The position numbers and the translations under genes were made by a program. DNA of 64,000 nucleotides from Straminergon stramineum (lineage: Eukaryota > Streptophyta > Bryopsida > Hypnales > Calliergonaceae): NCBI GenBank assembly GCA_963920665.1, contig OY987266.1, forward strand, positions 1,183,001 through 1,247,000. The letters are read 5' to 3'. The notes beneath the pieces are model-generated. The model had not been told where the DNA came from and made no database searches. It was given only the letters and a program-made list of their open reading frames with translations. Positions 38,464 through 50,803 of the stretch are shown here, piece by piece (position 1 is the first letter of the stretch; each line of letters begins with the position of its first letter).

Positions 38464-38868
38464 TTTTACAAAAACCAAATGATGAATACATCGTTGGTTC
38501 TTTTCTTAAGATCACTTCCCTGGTCTATGCAAATCGTAATTTTGTTACATATATTTTTCCTAATAGTGCATGTGATACTAACTTACCAAAATTACATTGT
38601 TTTGAATTAGTGTGAGTGGAAATAATATCATGTTATATTAGTTTATAAAATAGAAAATTTTGTGGTACCTCTAATTATCAATTTGATGCTACCCTTGCTT
38701 CACAATCCTTCACTATCCTTCATGAAGAGCGAACCACCTTGTGTCCTACTTCTTGGCCCTTCCCATATGGATACAATGTATAATATATGTATATGGTATA
38801 TTGGTATAATATATATAATGAAATGGATACAAAAATGTTAGTATGTGGTTTTGTATACAGTTGGGTAT

Positions 38869-38894
38869 AAATACAAATACAAATACAAATACAA
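38869..38894. repeat. Hexanucleotide microsatellite (AAATAC)n
   Basis: Four uninterrupted AAATAC units. They cause opposing Lys/Tyr-rich and Val/Phe-rich short ORFs that are not genes. Confidence 0.95.
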
Positions 38895-39034
38895 TAACAA
38901 ATTCTATCCCATAGCTTTTGTACCTTTGAACTTGCTCATCCATCTTCATATATTTGATTTTTCAAATAAATTTTGGAAAAATGGGGCCTCAAACATGGGA
39001 CATAATGCATCCCATGACGCTACCTCCAACACGG

Positions 39035-39245
39035 GAGAGTGAACATGTGAGCATAGAATTTATATTATAGACACCTTTTATGTTTACAGGTATCTATGTT
39101 GTAGGTATCTACGTTATAAATTCTTTTCATGTTGTATTGTACCTTTGTTGTAGGTACATATGTTATAAATACCTTCAAATGATTGTAGGTACCTACCTAT
39201 ATCTATGTTCAAGGTTCATAAGCTCACGTCTATGCACTCACACAC
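39035..39245. repeat. Interspersed repeat C (GCTCAC ends), copy
   Basis: The left side ACATGTGAGCATAG and the right side TTCATAAGCTCACG are inverted ends of a block of about 210 bp rich in GGTA(T/C)CTA-type units. Related blocks occur at about 4.1, 49.5 (inverted), 52.2-52.4 and 59.7-59.9 kb. Confidence 0.5.
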
Positions 39246-39797
39246 TAACATAGTTGTCCCCTACACACTATTAGGACAAATCAGTGTGGTGTTACCCCCC
39301 TTGAAATGCAGATTTTAGTATTAAAGTTTGATGGGCTTCTCAATAACATTAAAAATACCTTGAACCAATTGTGCGGGAATATGAAAAAAATTGTACTTTG
39401 TGGCTATTTTGTAACTTGCAGATCTGGGGGCATAGTAGCTTTAAATTTGCGAAACTTGCGGGAGTGAACAGTGTACTCGGCAAGCTCCACTCAAACATTG
39501 TCACACACAGGACTGATGGATGCATTTGTAGCACAACTTGACGTGCACAAAAGTTAGCATCTACTGGTATCCCCCAAGAGTGGGCACGCTGTAAGCATTG
39601 CAAATCGATCGATCAATCACCACCATCTGCTCGGCATACAAATATCCAGCATGAAGTTGTACAACCGAGAGTCACACTCTAAAATATCCGTTGCCAATTG
39701 CACATCTATCCAATGCTGCCAATCCCAAGTTCAAACAAGTTTTCTTTGTCGTTGCAGATTCGAAGAAGCTTGATTTACTACTTTTGTCTCAGGACAG

Positions 39798-40234
39798 TAA
39801 TAATGAAATTTTAGTGTTTGCAGCACTAAATATGAACCCTAACACTAATTAAATGGCAACAACATTGGTAATGTTACCAGCACTAAATGGCAACAGGAAC
39901 ACTAGTTGTCAACTAAACTTCCACCAAAAAAACTAAATCAAAGTTGAGATGGTTTGCCTTCAATTAGTATCCAACATGAATATCAATTGTTAGCTAAATT
40001 TCCACCAAATAAATTGAATGGTTCACTTTGCACTAAATTAATATCCAACATGAACATCAAATATTGTTAGTTAGATTTCCACCAAAAAGAAATAAATTAG
40101 AATCGAGATGGTTCACCTTGCACAAAATTAGTATCCAACATGAACACTAATTGTCAACTAAATGAGAATTAAAGTGAATTACATGATAGGATAAATAACA
40201 CTATAGGTACTATAACACTTAAATTTCATTATTA
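39798..40234. mobile_element. MITE-like TIR element containing a minisatellite
   Basis: The ends TAATAATGAAATTTTAGTGTT and its near reverse complement AACACTTAAATTTCATTATTA enclose 437 bp. The interior (about 39893-40165) holds about 3 diverged tandem units of about 90-105 bp, each with TCCAACATGAA(C/T)A...TTTCCACCAAA...GATGGTT(C/T). There is no ORF. Confidence 0.65.
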
Positions 40235-41129
40235 GTGTAGTAGGACAAACTTGGAAAAAGTTTGGAACTATGTGCAACTAATGTACCTAAAATGGTGCTA
40301 AATTTAAGGAAAGTCCAGAAATGACATTTGAATATTGTATTCAAATATATGAATACATGAATTGGTAGATTTTCAAAATTTGTGCCCTCATTTCAATATC
40401 CTTATGTTGAACACTCAATAAAGAACATCTATTAATTACCTAAATTTACTATGGGAGGCATCTAGGTACACACTTGGTTTTGAGTGAACCTATCTTATTT
40501 CACATCCTTTCAAATGAAATTTTTTTTTTGACTCTGCATAGGTGAGCAATTTGCACAAGTGACTATATCAAATTTCCTAAGTTTCAAAATCATACATTGT
40601 TAACCCAAGAATGATGCCAAAGCCATTTGGTGGCACTTGGATGACTTCAAAAAAGTGTTAATTCATAATCACAAAGTATTTCTCATCCAATTCTTGTATT
40701 GGGATTTGCTTGAACGGAAGTTGCCTAGATGGTGTCGAAAATTGCCTCATTGAGGTGTTAATTTTAAGAGTTTTTTAAACAAGAAGATGCTCTAAAAGTA
40801 TACCACAAAAAAATTGTCATTTTAGTGTATTTGAGCAACTTGAATCTCTACACTATATTATAAACCTATGGTGAAATTTTCAGATATATTAAGTTTATTT
40901 TGTATTCTATATGATCCTTTTTTCTCTTTTTCTTCATAAATTCACAATAATTTCAAATTTTCACAAAAAACATCTGAAATTTTGAAGGCTTCAAGAGGAT
41001 GTGTGATTTTATCTCTAGGGGAAAAAATATATACATTCATATGAAGTTGCAAAATGGGAGCATATAGAGTTAATTCTCATTTAATGGTATACATCATTGA
41101 AGTTATAAGGATATTTCTGAGAATATACA
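40235..41129. other. AT-rich intergenic DNA
   Basis: Nothing recognisable: AT-rich, stops in all frames. Confidence 0.4.
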
Positions 41130-41314
41130 ATACAAGTAGAACCTCTCTTAGTGCAATCTCTCTTAGAACATATATGCAATAAGAGAGTTGAAGAAAGTAG
41201 GTGAGTCTGCTCGTGGATCAAGATGGAAAACTACTTTCGCCTCTCCAAATACATAAACTTCTCTTATTGCATAGTCCCAACACCATGCATTAAGAAAGGT
41301 TCTACCAATAATAC
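41130..41314. mobile_element. MITE, family CTCTCTTAGTGCA, copy 1
   Basis: The inverted ends ACAAGTAGAACCTCTCTTAG and GGTAGAACCTTTCTTAATGC (reverse strand) bound about 185 bp. An inverted relative lies at 54763-54956, sharing the GCATGGTGT...GGACTATGCA segment. Confidence 0.6.
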
Positions 41315-42511
41315 CATAGAAGTTATTAAATACCATAGAAATAACCTCAATGACATACAATATACAATAACCTCATTGATATAATTATGTCCCATTAAAC
41401 ATGACTGTAAATATAGAAAAATTAGAACTTAAGTAGAGACACTCAAATGCACCAAATGCCTAAAAGTGCCACTTCAACAAAAGTTCTCATTGTGTACATC
41501 TCCTACATGAATATATACCTACCATTGAAGAAATGATTTTGAAACATGTACCAAAAAAACTTTGATTCTTCATAACTTTTGTATACAACAACCAAATGAT
41601 GCATTCTTTGGTGCATTGAAATCTCCTTTCATTTGCCAACTAGAATATAATCCTTTTTTTATTAGTCTAATAATAAAAAATATGCACAACAGAAATACAA
41701 TTAAATAGAATATGAGTAAAGATCACTCGTAATCAACCATTTAATTAAAATAAAATAAACAACAACTAGCAAGTACCCTGATATCACTGGTTCAATTTGG
41801 AGGGAAGTGCCCTGAGACTGAGGGATAAATCGCTCAAAAAAACACGCTGCTCAAGATATCTCTGAAATTTTAACATGTGATACGGACATCTGTTTTCATA
41901 CAGAAAAAAGGGAATGACATATGTAAGCTATTACAACTCACAACGCCCAAAATAGTAAAAATCACACACTTTACAAATGACTCTTTACAACACTTGTTTT
42001 CTTAGTCTCTTCCTTGAAAATACAATACCAATCGCCCTCTAATTCTTAAATTTTATTTCTAATGTTGCCCTTGTCTTTACTTGTGAACAGCCTGGCCCAA
42101 ATTTTAAAAACATAAATAGAAGCTTGAGCACCACAACCCCATCAGCTCGAGACCATTTTTGCAGAATCTTTTGTCATAGAGAATATTCCCACGCTTCTTT
42201 GAGGATGTTCTTTGCTAGAACTGCTGCTGTACAGTATATAAGTCAAGCAGCTGCCAAAACAGTAAAAGGATGAAAAAACTACATTTTCCCTTATGTACCT
42301 GCTGATTCAAAATCATCCCGACGCCAATTCTTGGTGTCGTTGGCGTTGCAGGGCTAAGTCATTGTTTTGAATTGCTGCCTGATCCTGAGATACCTACCTA
42401 TTTTGGTTCATGCACTGATTGAAATTCCAATTCTCTTCGCAGTAAAGGTTGACAGCAGTTTGCGTCCTCGCCATAAATCTGCAGAGCGTTTCATTAATCT
42501 TTGAATGTAAT
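41315..42511. other. Intergenic DNA and 3' flank of the HugZ-like gene
   Basis: AT-rich to about 41760. After that the composition rises towards the stop at 42512, so 41800-42511 probably includes the 3' UTR of the minus-strand gene. No separate gene is seen. Confidence 0.4.
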
Positions 42512-45500
42512 CTAGGATGCAGCTCCCTGAAGCATCTCCACTATCAAAGTCTTGATGTCCCTGCAGAACCCAAGCACCATAAAATCAGATATCGTGTATT
42601 ATCAAGATAAGAGGAGCTTCATCGCACAATTGCAACCATTTCATTGTGATACCCCAACTTTAGGCTGCGCCCCTTCAACCTCAACTCGAAAGTTGGTTCA
42701 GGGTAGGCTACAAATTGATGGTGGATGACCCTTGCAAGTTTGAGAACTTACTTCCTATCCTGCGCAGGTCTTGGAAAAGGAATTCGAAGTTTTACTGGTT
42801 TTCCATCATGACCAGCCTGTATCGGAGATATCAAGAGTGGCAACCTCATAAATAACATTGGAAATCCACAAACTCAGAAAGTGAAGTACAAAATGCAAGT
42901 CGTCAATGAATTTTCAAAAAGACCTTTGAAGTAAGCTTACCTCAATATTGAAGCCTAGGCGATCCACTTGCAGGATCTTTGCATAAGCAATCTGCACTTG
43001 GTAAGAAAACAGAATCATGAAAAGAGGCGCAGCGGGAATGGTCCAAAAATGAACCATTTGGACAAGACAGAAAACCCGATTTTCTTCCATGAAAATAGAT
43101 GGTTAGTTGCTACCTTCACTCCTAGTGACGTTTCCGCAATTGCCTTAGTTTGGTCTGCATGGTCTCGGTTCATATGTCCCTGCACACAATTTAACAAAAA
43201 CACTTTGAAGACAATGTTGAGGTAAGCATGTGAAAGAAAAGCTAAGCATGTAAGAGTTTGAACACCATGAACATCCTTAAGGTTTGAGCACTGTCGTCTG
43301 TACCGCAATGGGTGCAGTGAACTGTGCTACAGGATCAACAGCTCCAGCGAGATATTCTTCCCCATCAAGTTCTGCGAGATTCAGAAAAAATATTGAGGTC
43401 TTTCAAATGGAAGTCCCAAAAGAACATTTCTGATAATTTTATGATAAAATCTTAACAGCCGCCTTATTCAATTCCAAAGCCAACACCATTTCGACATTGT
43501 AATGCAGCTAGAGAGAACACATTCCAGGTTTTTGTCTCCACCTCCAAATGCAACAAAAGCTGTGGCCGATCCAGCAAGAAATCGTATCTTCTTGGGTGTT
43601 ATTCGGAAAAACCTAAAATCTCCAAAGTCTACCTGTCAACAAGCAATCAACGCTGTGGATTCATAATATGGTACATGCAGACATATTACATATCGAATAC
43701 CTTGGGAGTTCAACAAGAGGTTACCAATATTTAATTTATTTCTAAAATCCAATTTCAACAAGAAATTTCAAAATAATTCAAAGTAGATTGATCAATTTTC
43801 TCCTAAAATATTCAAAGTTGGCCCTTACCCAGAAGGCATCTGGATGCTTCCTCAAGTATACTGATCGTACACTTTCCGATTCAGCATCAGAGATCTGCAC
43901 AATATTTCGATTTTCTCAGTGGAGTTCCTTAATCCAAAAATCCTCTGAATAATATCATCACGAATGAGCTGTCTGCAGGGACTCACTGTTTCTGCTTCGC
44001 CTATAATGGTGACGACAGTATCGCTTATGTCGCTTGCATCCCTAGCAACAAGCAATGAGCATTTTGAATTTGTTTCCAGATCCTGTACATACACACAATA
44101 CAGTGAGTTGCATCTTACTGCCAATGCACAAGGACAAGTCAATATTGTAGTTCTATGTTTTCTGAAATGAAAATCTTCTATTGCTGTAAGCACATAGTAA
44201 AAGCTCTAAAACACCTCTTTCTCCTCGAAACTCCAGCCAAAGACAAAGACGAAGGACAAAAATCTATTCAACGCAATACGACTCAAAAGCATGCATGGGG
44301 TAATCAGAAATAACCTTAGTGTGAGGGGAGAGAGAACTGATCGATAAGATAGGACGGCCACTGTCGTCGGTCGCATACAAAACCATCGACCCTAGAGGAA
44401 ACCCATCATATTTCTGCGAACATCCCTCAACGTTGAACAACAACAATTGATGATAACAAGCTGATAAAAATCCGCAAAGAAGTAGGAGTCATTTTACCTC
44501 ATTATCTCATTCCACCAATAAGTCCTTCAATAGTACAGGTACAGGCATTGTGCTTCTAACATTGTAATAAAAGCTACAGGGAATATACAGGCGTCCACCT
44601 CCTCAATATCTTCTCAATATCTTGGATGATAAATTTCATGCAAAATTGCTCAATAAGAATATACACTTAGTGCTCAGTATTCAAATGTCCTGTGCCTATT
44701 TACCGAATTCGGTGCTGGAGCCAAATTGGATTGGAGAAAATAAAATGAAGAGTCCATTTATTCTGGCGCCCACAAAGCAGTATATATACTCCCTTGGTAT
44801 CAGGAGTGCAGGGCTAAGGCCATCAATATGTTTCAAAAAACGCCTTTTTTGAAGAGTCGAATAATTCATCCTCTTTTGCGTGGAAATGAGCACACCTGAG
44901 AGATGGTAGACAGAGTTGCAGCCGAGCTAGTTGCTACAAGCGTGCGGGATTCGTCCACTTTTGACAATCGTGCAGCCTCTTTCTGCACCACGGTACGGTT
45001 TGAGTGAAAACAACATCTCACGAATTGGACTAGATCGATTGCAAACGATTAACCCCTAAAAGACCAAGGATCCATGGTTTTAAAATGACCAGTTCATTGC
45101 TCCTAGTGTGAAAAACATAATTCAAGTAGGTTAACACAATATGTCACCAGGACAGTGGAGAAAATTGCATGTTTAAGTCAAAAAATAAACAACTCAGGAC
45201 AAAGGAAGTCCCCTTATGACCTATTCAAAACTTCAAAATGACTAAGAGGCAAAATTTTGGACCTATAAGTCCTTTAAGGCCGCTGTGCTTATGTATAACA
45301 ATCTTACTTGATGGGCCCGAACTTCTTCCCACCACCTCGTCTCCTCGTCGAGTTTCTCGTTCGGCATGGTCTGCCAAATGCAAACACTGCTCTCTCGTCA
45401 ACTATCCCAGCAATCATTTCTTGCATACAAGTGATGATAATAAATCAAACATCCCTGCCACAGAATAGCTCAACGATTGTGAAGTAGGCACCACCGAGTG

Positions 45501-46442
45501 GGAGGGTGGTGGTTCATTACGATGACATATCCAGACTCGATTTCCGTTCAAATGGCAACACTTACGTTCACAAAATAAACCTATTTTTCAGAACTTCAAC
45601 TGACAAAACGGACACATTTCATGATCCTAAAAGGTCAGATATCTCTTGTTAACCCTAAATGCCTAGAAGGCCCTGCTGGAGCTTCTCAAGTCATAAATAA
45701 TAACAATTTCATAGAGCTGAGACCTTTATAAAAAAAATTCATTTCTCTCCTGGGGTTTTCCAATCAAATAAGTAAAAAAAATTAATTGAAACATGAAACC
45801 TGTAAAAACAATTCAAAAAATGCCTATCACGAAATCCAGGAGATATGGTTACGGTTATTCCTTCTAAGCGTGTCAAGATGCATATTTCTACGTATGTTAT
45901 TCTAAAATATCTTCATCTTCTCATTCGAATCAACTAAACTTAAAAATAGATTTGAACTTCAATTTTGAAGTAATGGCAAAAATTCAATGAGTAAGTCCAT
46001 TGACAGAAACGTCACTTTCATTTTGCCATAATCTGTAAACTCCATGACTCGAAATTCCGCAACCTACACACAAAACTCGCATTCCTATTCGAATTTCCAT
46101 GGTGACAAACAATTCCGAAGGACGACAATCCAGAATTCCATCCCAAAACAAGAAAAGTCGCAAGAATTTCACATCACCGGAATTGCAACTACAACAATCA
46201 CCAAATGCAATTTGCAAGCCGACCTGGGAAGCAGGTCCTGAGGAAGAAGCCATCACAGTAAACTGGCGCATCCACGGGCCACCATTATTCCGAGGTTGCA
46301 AGCTTTGAGGACAGAGTGGCCTTCGCAATTGGCAGCCACGACGGTTTGATGCGGCGACAATTTTGCACAGTTTGGTCACGAGTGACGGAGCTGCGAGAGG
46401 GTGAGGGCATGTGGAGAGCGGCACTGCCATTCGGAGCGCCAT
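42512..46442 (-). CDS. HOZ: Chloroplast HugZ-like split-barrel protein (PNPOx fold with C-terminal DUF2470-type domain)
   Basis: Eleven exons join in phase: 46442-46224, 44982-44896, 44413-44315, 44082-43987, 43894-43829, 43632-43542, 43371-43304, 43179-43114, 42991-42941, 42816-42752 and 42560-42512 (TAG), giving 318 aa. It is colinear with Arabidopsis At3g03890, called HOZ to my memory, a plastid heme-binding homologue of bacterial HugZ, and related to the glutamyl-tRNA-reductase-binding proteins that tune tetrapyrrole synthesis. Residues 1-73 (MALRMAVPLSTCPHPLAAPS...) are basic, Ser/Ala-rich and acid-poor, as in a transit peptide. The split barrel follows: TLVATSSAATLSTIS, GFPLGSMV, SKCSLLVARD, RKHPDAFW, VDFGDFRFFRI. 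The C-terminal domain includes DPVAQF, GHMNRDHADQTKAI, RLGFNIE, LRIPFPRPAQDRKDIKTLIVEMLQ. A second in-frame ATG (46430) is an alternative start. The first intron has a weaker GTCGGC donor. Heme or FMN use cannot be decided from sequence. Confidence 0.92.
45049..45110. repeat. Isolated TTAA-element terminus in intron 1 of the HugZ-like gene
   Basis: TTAA at 45049 is followed by CCCCTAAAAGACC and then TTTTAAAATGACCAGTT. A near copy lies at 62117-62156 upstream of the Kir gene. A second terminus (TTAA then CCCTAAATGCC) lies at 45649 in the same intron and orientation. No matching right ends were found, so these are fragments. Confidence 0.45.
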
Positions 46443-46555
46443 TGCCACTGCAGCTATTGTTGCGTGAGGGAGACAATCTTTCGCGACAAGCGAAGAAAAG
46501 CAAAGGAAGCGCGGCAGGGCCTTATCACCGTAGTGTTGGCATTTCCACGGTCGTA

Positions 46556-46636
46556 CGTAGAGTAAGCTTGCCAATCACCGCACAGACAAAATTCAAATCC
46601 TTCTCCATATAAATGTAGAGACTTGCATGTTTTGAA
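46556..46636 (-). repeat. Interspersed repeat D, interrupted copy, left part
   Basis: Reads as the reverse complement of about 54050-54130 (GCCAATCACC, CAAATCCTTCTCCATATAAA, ACTTGCATGTTTTGAAATTTG). The remainder of the same copy resumes at 47469 after about 830 bp of inserted elements. It lies about 115-195 bp upstream of the HugZ-like ATG. Confidence 0.75.
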
Positions 46637-47202
46637 ATTTGGCGTCCAGATTCATCTCCAGAATTGACGATTTGAGAAAAATCATTATAAGGTGCTATTT
46701 GGAAGCATACTTTGGAATTAAAATGCAAATAGAAGTTGTAGATTTTGTTTTGTAGATTCCATCCATACGGTTAGATTCACCAATGTTATCACCAATCTTT
46801 TTTTATAAATTTTGAAAGAGAAATTCCAAAATTCCTTCAAAATTCGATTGCAAGTAAAATATTATCATTTTTTGAGTAAAATTTGTTGGAATGGATTTGA
46901 AATAAGATTCTCTTCACATGGTGATTTAAAAAAATTTTGTGTTCTTCCTATCTATGACCTCATTTTGGCTAATCTAATTTTGAACTAAAGTCAATGCAAT
47001 TTGACCACTTGACATACTTGCACATTTGTAATTTTAGAAAAATATGAACTCTATTAACATCAAATCCAACCATTAGATAGGACAAAAACTTGATAATGTA
47101 TCTTCACAAATTAAAATAACTTTCATCCAAGTAGCTGGGAGGATGAAATTGAAGTTTCAATTTGTTCATCATCTAGAAAATGGACATCAAAGCGTTTAGG
47201 GG
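46637..47202 (+). mobile_element. TTAA-type element, left end deleted
   Basis: The right end ...AGCGTTTAGGGG runs into TTAA (47203-47206). The body aligns with 28195-28645 and, inverted, with 56123-56711. The left TTAA and first terminal bases are gone: the host repeat (…GAAATTTG) joins directly to GCGTCCAG, and comparison with the uninterrupted repeat at 54.0 kb implies loss of about 18 bp. Confidence 0.7.
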
Positions 47203-47206
47203 TTAA

Positions 47207-47464
47207 CCCTGAGCGTCATAGAGAGAACAACATAAGTGGAGCTTTTTTTGGTTGGATTTAGAAAATCCAGAATAATTTGAGAACTACTTCGTTGCTAAAG
47301 TTTTCAAGGTTGAGATTTGAAGCGAACATACTGATGAAGACAAGTCTGCAATTTATAAGAGAATCCACCATGCGGATTTTAGGATTATAATATTTGATGA
47401 ACTTTGTATTCCATAAATCTTATTTTCTCAGTGTCCAAAAAACATCTGCTTCGACGCACAGGGG
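47207..47464. mobile_element. TTAA-flanked MITE, 258 bp (piggyBac-type)
   Basis: TTAA is at 47203-47206 and 47465-47468. The termini CCCTGAGCGTCATAG and CCCCTGTGCGTCGAAG (reverse strand) match closely. No ORF. Its left TTAA is also the right TTAA of the preceding element, so the two elements are head to tail on one target site. Confidence 0.75.
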
Positions 47465-47468
47465 TTAA

Positions 47469-47765
47469 GTGTCATGTTAAGATTCACCTTTCAAAAATGG
47501 AATGCAAAAAGATTTCTTCCTACAATTTTTATTGCAATTTAAAGGCAATGAAGCTACAATCTAGTTTAAAATTCCTTACAACCTTTCACCACATAGTGTA
47601 CAGTCACTGGGTGGTGATACAAAATTTTGTTCCCATTGCAATTGAATTGGTAATTGAATTGTGTAGTTAGTGTAAAGTAAATGGCAAGATTTGTTGTCTA
47701 GTTCTTGGATGTGTGTGGTAAATGGAAAGTATACTCTAGTGCTTGGTATTGACATATCACCGATT
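47469..47765 (-). repeat. Interspersed repeat D, interrupted copy, right part
   Basis: Aligns in inverse with about 53700-54040 (ATGTTAAGATTCACCTT, ACAAAATTTTGTTCCCAT, AAATGGCAA). The junction shows TTAAGTGTCATGTTAAG here against TTCAATGCCATGTTAAG (reverse strand) in the uninterrupted copy, so the insertion point corresponds to a TTCA/TTAA site. Confidence 0.75.
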
Positions 47766-47799
47766 TGAGAAATTTTTGTAAGAGTGTCATGAGCTTCAA

Positions 47800-48207
47800 G
47801 ATGAACTAGTGTGCCCTGTGCCATTGCCACAAAATAATAAAATAAAAGTTAAACTCATTTTCTAATCTTTTAATTCATAAAAAATTTAAAATTCAATATC
47901 TTTTTTGTGGTGAGTTGGAACACTATAAAACAAAATTTGTGCACCCCTCCTCATAGAAAGCTTTCTAAGGGGACCAAGAATGCAATCGGGGGATGCACAG
48001 TTCCAAAGATCTCACCATAACAAACAAAACAAAATAAACAATCTAATTTAACCGATATAGACTAGTGTATGTTGTGCCATTGCCACAATGAAAATAAAAG
48101 TAAAAGTAATTTTTAATTCAAAAATAACTCAAAATCCATAATGTTTATATCGGAGGTCTAAATAACAAAGCCTGTCCACCCCTCCATACAATGGTCTTTC
48201 TGACAAT
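47800..48207 (+). repeat. Interspersed repeat B, two tandem copies
   Basis: Copies begin at about 47803 (GTGTGCCCTGTGCCATTGCC) and about 48065 (GTATGTTGTGCCATTGCC). The second is cut off by the TTAA element that starts at 48213. Confidence 0.75.
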
Positions 48208-48212
48208 ATTAA

Positions 48213-48981
48213 CCTCTAACTACCCAACCGACCATATATGGTCAATCTAAAATTTCAGGCTCATTTGGAGATGGGTAGTTAAATTCTTGTGACTAGTTAA
48301 AAAAAATTTACAAGGAGTCTCAAAGGTTAACTACTGAAATTTTTTATTTTTTACAAAAAAAAAAGGTAAATACTTGATTTTTGAGAGGTCCTCTAAGGCA
48401 TATATGTATCTTAGTGAAAGAGTAAAGCTTGACAATTTCACTTGATTTGATATCTAAAAAATTATATCCATCCATTTGCTTTGAAAATGGTCCCAATGGA
48501 AAGAGTAAAGTGTTTTCATGATACATGCCATTGAAAATTTAAACATGCAAATGTTGATTTGGAGTTGATTGCAATTTCTACTTATAAAAAAAATTGCATT
48601 TCAACAATCGCAAGGTGGATTGTGTAATGAATTTGATAGCTCTTCATTTGAACTGAAGGTTTTTGGAAGTGCATTTTAGCACGATAACACAATTTTTAGT
48701 TGGTCATGTAACTTCCAATCCCCAAAAAATCTTATATGCAAATTTCTCAAACATTATAGGGAGGGGCAACATACTAAAAATAAAAAATGTATATTTCTCT
48801 TGTTATAATCTCACAACTACTATGTAATTTTGCTCTCAAAATTGGTAGGTATACTAATAAGCAAGCTCTTTAGACATCCATACAATTAGATTTTTTTTTT
48901 AAATTCCATTGGGGATAATTATAAGCCTATGCTCTTTTTTCATAGTCAAAACACACTTGGAAAGGCTTGGGCATTTAGGGT
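48213..48981 (+). mobile_element. TTAA-type element, 770-bp family, copy 1
   Basis: TTAA at 48209-48212 is followed by CCTCTAACTACCCAACC. The right end is GGCTTGGGCATTTAGGG followed by TTTAA, a one-base change of the expected GTTAA. The full length aligns with 58248-59021 with high similarity. No ORF. Confidence 0.8.
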
Positions 48982-49079
48982 TTAAGAATGCAACTAGAGG
49001 ACACACAGTCTAGAAGATCTCATTGTAACAAACTAACAAAACAAATAAACAACTTCATTTGAAGTATAGAAGGTATAGA

Positions 49080-49455
49080 CAGTGTGCCTTGTACCTTGTG
49101 CCATTGCCATGGTATAACAAAATTAAAATTAAATTCTAATTTTTTAATTCATACAAAATTTGAAATTCAATAACTTTCACATTGTGGGTCCCAATCCACA
49201 AAACAAAGCCCATGCACCTCTCTTTGTGGAGAGCTCTCCAACGGTACCAAGAATGTGATCGAGAGATGCACGGTTCCAGAGATCCCACTATAACATATAT
49301 AAACAAACTATGTTAAGGTATAATAACAAGTGTGCCCTATGCCATTGTCATATTAAAAAAGAAGTAAAATTTTATTTTATTTTTTCTAATTTTATTTTTT
49401 TATCTTTGAAATTCAATATCTTTTCTACTATGAGCCAGAATGCCATGAAATAATG
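49080..49455 (+). repeat. Interspersed repeat B, two tandem copies
   Basis: Copies start at about 49082 (GTGTGCCTTGTACC...CCATTGCCAT) and about 49330 (GTGTGCCCTATGCCATTGTC). The second is partial. Confidence 0.7.
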
Positions 49456-49489
49456 GAGGAGTGAAAGGGTTTGTTGTGGTGTTAGAGGT

Positions 49490-49640
49490 AGGGTTGTTAT
49501 TTTGTGAGCTTGTGAGCCCGTAAGTATACAACTTTTTCAAGATTCCATCTAAAAATTTTGGCTAAAATTTCCTATTTTTAATAAATTTTATTTATACCTA
49601 TTACCATGGACCTATTACCGTGGTCCCTTGAAGAACCTTG
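49490..49640 (-). repeat. Interspersed repeat C, inverted copy
   Basis: TATTTTGTGAGCTTGTGAGC through TACCTATTACCATGGACC is the inverse of about 52205-52400. Confidence 0.7.
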
Positions 49641-50803
49641 ATGTGCCATTCATTGGACTTCACTAGATTTTAAGAAGAAAAAAATTGATGATTAATTAGG
49701 ATTCTTTTGAAATCAAATATGGTTGTTCCATTGAAAATTAGTTTTTTACAATCACTTCCTTCTTGCTGCTTGGTACCCCTCAACGTTGAGGGGAGCCCCC
49801 CATTGTAAAAAGCGAAAAAAGAAAATTGCTGGAACATCCCAGGAACTGGGCGCACATCTAAGCTTTTCCAAGCTAACCCATTTGCTTCACAGGAATAGAT
49901 TATGTTTCTTATGCTTGTCTATATTATGTTTATACACTGCTTGTATCCTTATCATTGTGCAATCTAATTCAAAGTCCTCTCAACATCCATATTGTACTTA
50001 TGCTTAGGACATTAATAGTCATAAGCTTAAGAGCATGCATAATATACATATACTATATTTGCTAAGGCAAAAGTAAATATAGAGTACACATAATAACATT
50101 TCAGCCATTCAAATATTTTTGACAAGGCAAAAAAAGATCAAAAAATCTAGTGTCAATTGTCTACCAACCACTCATGGTTTGTTTTGCAAGGCAAAAAATA
50201 GACAGAGTATAGAAAGTATAGCCAACTCCTAAGCATTATCTTTAACAACACCATAATAGTCACAAAACTTCAAGAAGGAGGAAAGTCAAGAGTTATGACC
50301 CTTTCCAATATTGTATAATGCAAAGATTCTACAACATATAGCAAGAGTGGAATTATAAAGGATAAGCATAACCGTCTAAAGTCTAGTATTCTTCCATGAG
50401 GGTGTAGACCTCACCTGCACCCATACAAACCAACCAACACGTAGTGGATTAAAATGCGTATGTCAGGTGTTTGCAGCCTACACCACTTGTTATCGTTTTC
50501 GCACGTAAAAGAACAAGACAAAACAACAGCTATGTTAATCCTCAATCATTTCAAGAGACCAGAACCTAAACATTTGCAGAAATAGTTTGAGAAGAGGAAG
50601 TAGCCATGGAAAGAGCCTTGATGCACCAAACCAGAGCCTCAATAACAACAGCAAACCCCTAATGCACCACTGCCCTACTTGTGTGTAGATGCCTCTATTG
50701 CTCAATCACAAGTGCTACAGCAGGTTCAACTACAATGGAGGAGAATAAAGGTCTTCTTCCAAAATAGATAGTACCTTAATTGTTTATTTTAAAAAACAAA
50801 ACA
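49641..50803. other. AT-rich intergenic DNA
   Basis: No gene recognised. The ORF at 49786-50007 (+) is short and featureless. Confidence 0.4.

Noticed and set aside
45984..46574. A longer N-terminus for the HugZ-like protein, beginning near 46574
   Set aside because: That extension begins at a non-ATG codon inside a repeat; the ATG at 46442 gives a proper transit peptide.
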